Source: Acidobacteriota bacterium (lineage in GTDB: Bacteria; Acidobacteriota; Vicinamibacteria; Vicinamibacterales; 2-12-FULL-66-21). From it: a stretch of 25,973 nt of DNA. Where the stretch lies: positions 1 to 25,973 of the forward strand of contig JACCXG010000323.1 of the NCBI GenBank assembly GCA_013697225.1. The letters run 5' to 3'. The translations under genes were made by a program, and so were the position numbers. Below, piece by piece: positions 22,415 to 25,973 of the stretch. Each line of letters opens with the position of its first letter. The stretch's first letter is position 1. The notes under the pieces were generated by a model, which searched no databases, was not told the origin of the DNA, and was given only the letters and a program-made list of their open reading frames with translations.

Positions 22415-24274
22415 CTAGGGCTGGGGCCCCGCCAGGCCCAGGATGGCATCGGCCTGCCGCTCGGCAGCACGGCCGTCGGGAATCATCCTGTATTCCGCCG
22501 TGAGGGACATCGACGCGGCGGACAATCGCAGACGGAATCCCCCATCATACAGGAGGCGTCGCAGCACGTCAGCGATTTCCTGCGGGCCTGCCGCTCCGGC
22601 CAGCGCCCCGGCCGAGACGAACGGGCTGAGATTGTTCGGCATCCCGATGGTGAGCGCCGGAACGCCGAGAGCCGCCGCGTCAAGCGCAACGGTCGAGTTC
22701 ACCGTCACTACTGCACGGCTGGCGCGGAGGAGCGCGGCCAGATCGGTGCCGGCGGGCAGCACGCGCACCCTGCGCATTCCCGCTGCGGCCGCTTCGTACG
22801 GCCCGGGCGTTTCGGCCGGATGCGCCTTGATGGCCAGCTGCGTCCCCTCGATCGAGCCGACCGCGTCCAGCAATGCTGGCAGCACGCCGTGAACCTCAGA
22901 GAATTTGGTGACGAGGAGCACGAGATGCCTGGAGTCGTCCGCTCCGGCGAGACGGCGGACCGCCTGCACCTCGTCGGGGTCGAGCTCCGCGAAGCGGCGG
23001 GCGAGCCCGTCGAGCCGCGGACTTCCGGTGACGACGATCGACTCCGGAGGAAATCGTCCGGCCTCGATGAGGTGCCGGGCGGCGTACTCGTCAAAGACCA
23101 GCGTCCTGGCCGGCAGGGGAAACCCTCTGTCCCGCGAACCGGCGCGAGGCGGGTGCATCTCGTCCGATTCGTGCAGGTAGTTGAGCCAGTGCCGATAGAT
23201 GAACCCGTGCTGCAATCCTGCCAGGGGGATCCCCCGGCGGCGCGCTTCCAGTGCGAGCGCCCGCCCCCAGCCGCCAGCCTCCGCGTAGGTCAGCGCCGCC
23301 GCGGGTTCGACTACGTCGAGGGCCACTCCCGCTTCGTCCATCGCGCGCGCGGACCATGGAAACTGGAGAAGGGCGACGCCGCTCAGGGATCGGGCGATGA
23401 CAGGCCAGCAGTCGCAGCCCCCAAGGACGGCCGCGGCGCGGAGGTCCGGACTCGACTGCAGTGCCCTGCGGACGTGGTGCCTCGCCAGCCAGAGTCCGAG
23501 TGAGCCGGCCAGGGCGAAGCGGGGGACCAGGGTTTCAATCGGCCGAACGGCTCGCGCGGGAGCCGGCCCTGGCTTCCACCAGCGCCGTGCCCGGAAGTTC
23601 GACGTGGGTCCCACGCCCAGATACGCCAGCCCCTGCACACCGACCCGGCCTTCAAGTTCCTGGAGCACCGGGCCGATATACGACTCCGCCGCGCTTTGGT
23701 CCGAGTCGCCGCGCCAGAAAGCGGTGTGGACGAATGCCGCAAGCGTGGTCCTGACCCTGGGAGGAAGTCGAAAAGGACGGGCGGGGGACGCTACTGCAGC
23801 GAGCATCAGCGAGGTGCTCCGTGCGTCCATGGCCACCGGGGCGGCGTACGACTGCCGCGCGCCCTCCCCTTCCCACGGGATCCGCCGCGCGCGCGCGAGC
23901 TGCGGGAGGACGAGACGTGCCGTCTCGTCCCCGCTCAGGAGCCGGACCGCTGACGGTGACTCCCGGTCGAGCAGGGCGTTGGCGGCAAGCAGCGTCCTGA
24001 AGAGCGCAAGGATGGCACGTTCCTTGTGCAGGTACAGCTCAGCAAACCACCACAGGCTGTCACCGGTATATGTGAAACGCTCGCGGAACGGCATGCCGTC
24101 CACGCGCGCCGCCCGAATCGATTTGATCCATGCGTTGGCCTGGGTCGCGGCCTGTTCCTCCAGATCCGCATCGAGGTAGTCGGCCAGACTGACATGGCGC
24201 GCCGATCCGGCAGGGTTGAGAACAAGCGATGCCTGCAGCGGTCTATCCCCTCGCGGAGCCCAACGTGCCCGCAC
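22415..24274 (-). CDS. Putative GT-B-type glycosyltransferase of surface polysaccharide synthesis
   Basis: A 619-residue protein. The C-terminal half resembles CMP-Kdo/CDP-glycerol-type GT-B transferases: LAGLQHGFIYRHWLNYL (352-368), VVTGSPRLDGLARRF (414-428), the AIKAHPAE motif (481-488) and VTVNSTVALDAAALGVPAL (523-541) with IGMPNN after it. The N-terminal ~250 residues contain aromatic and charged patches (FTYTGDSLWWFAELYLHKERAILALF) that I do not recognise. It probably transfers a sugar or sugar phosphate to a glycan on the cytoplasmic side. GTG 24274 is the only reasonable start; it overlaps the GT9 gene by 32 bases and has no strong Shine-Dalgarno sequence. The next methionine is at residue 61. 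Fold assignment is moderate and the exact activity is unknown. Confidence 0.8.
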   Translation of the reverse strand: MRARWAPRGDRPLQASLVLNPAGSARHVSLADYLDADLEEQAATQANAWIKSIRAARVDGMPFRERFTYTGDSLWWFAELYLHKERAILALFRTLLAANALLDRESPSAVRLLSGDETARLVLPQLARARRIPWEGEGARQSYAAPVAMDARSTSLMLAAVASPARPFRLPPRVRTTLAAFVHTAFWRGDSDQSAAESYIGPVLQELEGRVGVQGLAYLGVGPTSNFRARRWWKPGPAPARAVRPIETLVPRFALAGSLGLWLARHHVRRALQSSPDLRAAAVLGGCDCWPVIARSLSGVALLQFPWSARAMDEAGVALDVVEPAAALTYAEAGGWGRALALEARRRGIPLAGLQHGFIYRHWLNYLHESDEMHPPRAGSRDRGFPLPARTLVFDEYAARHLIEAGRFPPESIVVTGSPRLDGLARRFAELDPDEVQAVRRLAGADDSRHLVLLVTKFSEVHGVLPALLDAVGSIEGTQLAIKAHPAETPGPYEAAAAGMRRVRVLPAGTDLAALLRASRAVVTVNSTVALDAAALGVPALTIGMPNNLSPFVSAGALAGAAGPQEIADVLRRLLYDGGFRLRLSAASMSLTAEYRMIPDGRAAERQADAILGLAGPQP

Positions 24275-25433
24275 GTGTCATGCGGTCCAGCGTGGTCTCC
24301 GCCGCGCGGTACACCATCTCGACGTCGATGCCTGTCAGGCAGTCGGGGATGTGCCCCCTGCAGCGCTCGGGCGGCAGCCTGATCCTGTTGCAGGGGCTGC
24401 ACGGGAGATCGATCCGGACGACACGGTGAAACGTGTCTGTCGGGGCGTACCGTGCGGGATCGGACGGGCCGAAGATTGCCACGACCGGGGTACCGACGGC
24501 AGCGGCCACGTGCATCGGGCCGGTGTCTCCGGTGATGAAGAGATCAAGGCTCTCGAGTGTGGCCGCCAGATTTGGAAGATCCAGCGTGCCGGCCAGGTCC
24601 ACACCGTCGGGGCCGAGGCCGCGGAGAAGGTCGTTCACCATCGGCCGGTCCTCAGCACTGCCCGTGAGCACGATGGTGGCCCCGCGCGTTCTGACGAGGC
24701 GCGACGCAAGCGCCGCGAACCGCTGCGGGTCCCATTGCTTCACCGCGCGGCCGCCGCTCACATGCAGGCCGATGAGCGGGGCTCGTCGGCCGGCGAGCCG
24801 CCTGGCAGCGGCCCGACGCTCCTCCACGGTGATCTCGAGGCGTGCCGACCCGCCGGAAGGGGGCACGTCGAGCAGCGCGGCGACCAGCCTCCTCGCGTTG
24901 GCGGTCGTGTGCGCGCGGGGGTCGTACGGAAGCGCCACGTCGAGCAGGGCGCCACCCCCGCCACTGGCAAAGCCGGCCGTCATCCGCGCGCGGGCGGCAG
25001 CCAGGAGGAGGTTGCCACGGATGTCCGGCTCGAAATTGATGGCGAGGTCATACCTGCGTGTCCGCCACCCGCGCGCATGCCGCAGAAGCCGATGGAGCGG
25101 CACCCCAGCCGAGCCGCGCGCGAGCCATGCCGCGTCGAGCGTCTCCACGTGATCCACACCACGAATGCGTCCGGCAAGCTCGGCGTTCCAGCTCCCCACG
25201 ACGAGGTCGAGGCGTGCGGACGGAACGGCACGCCGGACGTCATCGATGGCGTCGAGCGTCATCAGCAGGTCGCCGATGCGCTCGAGACGGAGCAGCAGGA
25301 TCCGCTGTGGCGGATTCACGGGCCGGCCGCGCCCCAGCCGGAGCCCGGGAGCCACGAGCCGGAGGGCCGCGTCAGCTGTTCCGACGAGGGCCCGTTCGCG
25401 ACGGTCGTAGATCTGCAGGTGGCCGAACATCAC
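24243..25433 (-). CDS. GT9-family glycosyltransferase (heptosyltransferase-like)
   Basis: A 396-residue protein. RILLLRLERIGDLLMTLDAI (44-63) is the GT9 N-terminal signature, IGLHVSGGRAVKQWDPQRFA (221-240) the middle domain start, and FITGDTGPMHVAAAVGTPVV (299-318) the canonical donor-binding GDTGPMH motif, followed by FGPSDPARY. Four cysteines near the C-terminus (C345, C348, C358, C365) are arranged like a metal-binding or disulphide set seen in many GT9 proteins. Members transfer heptose or other sugars to LPS core-type acceptors. The start is GTG 25433 or, one codon later, ATG 25430. It begins six bases after the stop of the partial upstream gene and overlaps the next gene by 32 bases, so all are in one operon. 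Confidence 0.94.
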   Translation of the reverse strand: MMFGHLQIYDRRERALVGTADAALRLVAPGLRLGRGRPVNPPQRILLLRLERIGDLLMTLDAIDDVRRAVPSARLDLVVGSWNAELAGRIRGVDHVETLDAAWLARGSAGVPLHRLLRHARGWRTRRYDLAINFEPDIRGNLLLAAARARMTAGFASGGGGALLDVALPYDPRAHTTANARRLVAALLDVPPSGGSARLEITVEERRAAARRLAGRRAPLIGLHVSGGRAVKQWDPQRFAALASRLVRTRGATIVLTGSAEDRPMVNDLLRGLGPDGVDLAGTLDLPNLAATLESLDLFITGDTGPMHVAAAVGTPVVAIFGPSDPARYAPTDTFHRVVRIDLPCSPCNRIRLPPERCRGHIPDCLTGIDVEMVYRAAETTLDRMTRAGTLGSARG

Positions 25434-25439
25434 CCGCCG

Positions 25440-25973
25440 CTATCTTACCTGCACGCGATCGACCATGACGCCGAGCTCCCTGTCGTCGCCTGTGCCCAGC
25501 ACCTGCCGGGGATTCCAGACGGAGGTCACCAGCCGGAGACGGGCGAGCCGACCGGAGCCGGCAACCGCGATCCGCACGGTGTCAGGAATCGCAAACGTAT
25601 ACGACTGGAAGCCGTCTGCCACCACTGCCGTCCCGAGCGTGTACTCGTCGAGGTGCACGGTCACGTCGGCGGCGGGGGCTCCGTGCGGACGGCCGCCGGC
25701 GCTCATGTCGATCACGACCTCGCGCCCGGCATCCGGCAGTGCGGGGAGCGCCACGAAAGACTGCCGCTGTGACCACCGGAACGTCCGGCCGTCGGTCTCC
25801 TCCTTCGCGTGGAAGCGCGTCACGTGCAGGTCGTCGTGGATGCCGACGTCGAGGTCGAACCACATCCCGGGGTCCGCAGCGGCCGGCAACAGCTGGTAGA
25901 GCCCGAAGTCGAACTCCTTGCGCCGGACAACCCGGGGGAACGCGCTCCAGGCCGACTCGTACTCCGGGACCTG
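25440..25973 (-). CDS. C-terminal part of an unrecognised protein (cut by the window edge)
   Basis: The frame is open from the window edge (178 codons including the stop), so the true start lies outside. A TTG at 25889 is in frame but is not a likely start, because coding-like sequence (EYESAWSAFPRVVRRKEFDFGLYQL-like residues) precedes it. The visible part is β-rich and polar, with no helix-forming hydrophobic run: WFDLDVGIHDDLHVTRF, FRWSQRQSFVAL, VIDMSAGGRP, TVHLDEYTLG and a final LGVMVDRVQVR. It looks like a β-sandwich domain of the kind that ends membrane glycosyltransferases or glycan-binding proteins (inference). The stop is six bases before the GT9 gene. I do not recognise the family. 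Confidence 0.75.
   Translation of the reverse strand, partial: QVPEYESAWSAFPRVVRRKEFDFGLYQLLPAAADPGMWFDLDVGIHDDLHVTRFHAKEETDGRTFRWSQRQSFVALPALPDAGREVVIDMSAGGRPHGAPAADVTVHLDEYTLGTAVVADGFQSYTFAIPDTVRIAVAGSGRLARLRLVTSVWNPRQVLGTGDDRELGVMVDRVQVR

Overview
The window is GC-rich, densely packed chromosomal DNA from what is probably a Gram-negative soil or sediment bacterium. A Ser/Thr kinase fused to an NB-ARC-type ATPase, a secretin-like STN protein, MurJ and a large envelope-glycan locus together suggest Acidobacteriota. That assignment is inference from gene style; no rRNA or phylogenetic marker is present. All genes but one lie on the minus strand, so the locus reads right to left. I see no tRNA, rRNA, insertion sequence, phage gene or CRISPR array.

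Right part (25973 to about 14370): a surface-glycan/modification region. In transcription order it holds the C-terminal end of an unrecognised protein cut by the window edge, a GT9 heptosyltransferase-like enzyme, a large GT-B-like putative glycosyltransferase, an NAD-dependent sugar epimerase/dehydratase, a radical SAM/SPASM enzyme and a secreted STN-domain protein with a Pro/Met/Gly repeat tail. After a 48-base gap with a near-perfect -10 box come a SAM methyltransferase and a Wzx-type flippase. After a second gap with the same 9-base promoter core come a second radical SAM/SPASM enzyme and a B12-binding radical SAM enzyme that overlap by one base.

Middle (14362 to 5629): the only plus-strand gene, a DPM1-like GT2, is head-to-head with a GT39-type membrane glycosyltransferase, and their 5' ends overlap. 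The minus-strand run continues through a second polytopic GT39-like protein, a methyltransferase, a GNAT acetyltransferase, a polysaccharide deacetylase-like protein and a GT4 glycosyltransferase. It ends with a GatB/YqeY protein followed by a clear intrinsic terminator. Stops and starts are mostly within a few bases or overlapping, as in a single operon.

Left part (5481 to 1): MurJ lipid II flippase followed by an FSR-family MFS transporter, then a rhomboid protease, then the kinase-ATPase gene. The kinase-ATPase gene is interrupted by one in-frame TAG at 445-447, while its reading frame stays open and homologous-looking to the window edge.

Working model (inference): the glycosyltransferases, epimerase, acetyltransferase, methyltransferases and deacetylase build and decorate a lipid-linked glycan, the Wzx-like protein flips it, and three radical SAM enzymes add unusual chemistry. 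No initiating phosphoglycosyltransferase, Wzy polymerase or Wza/Wzc exporter is recognisable here, so the pathway must extend beyond the window or be unconventional. The best leads are the radical SAM pair, the radical SAM/STN-repeat gene pair, the overlapping divergent starts and the amber codon in the kinase gene.
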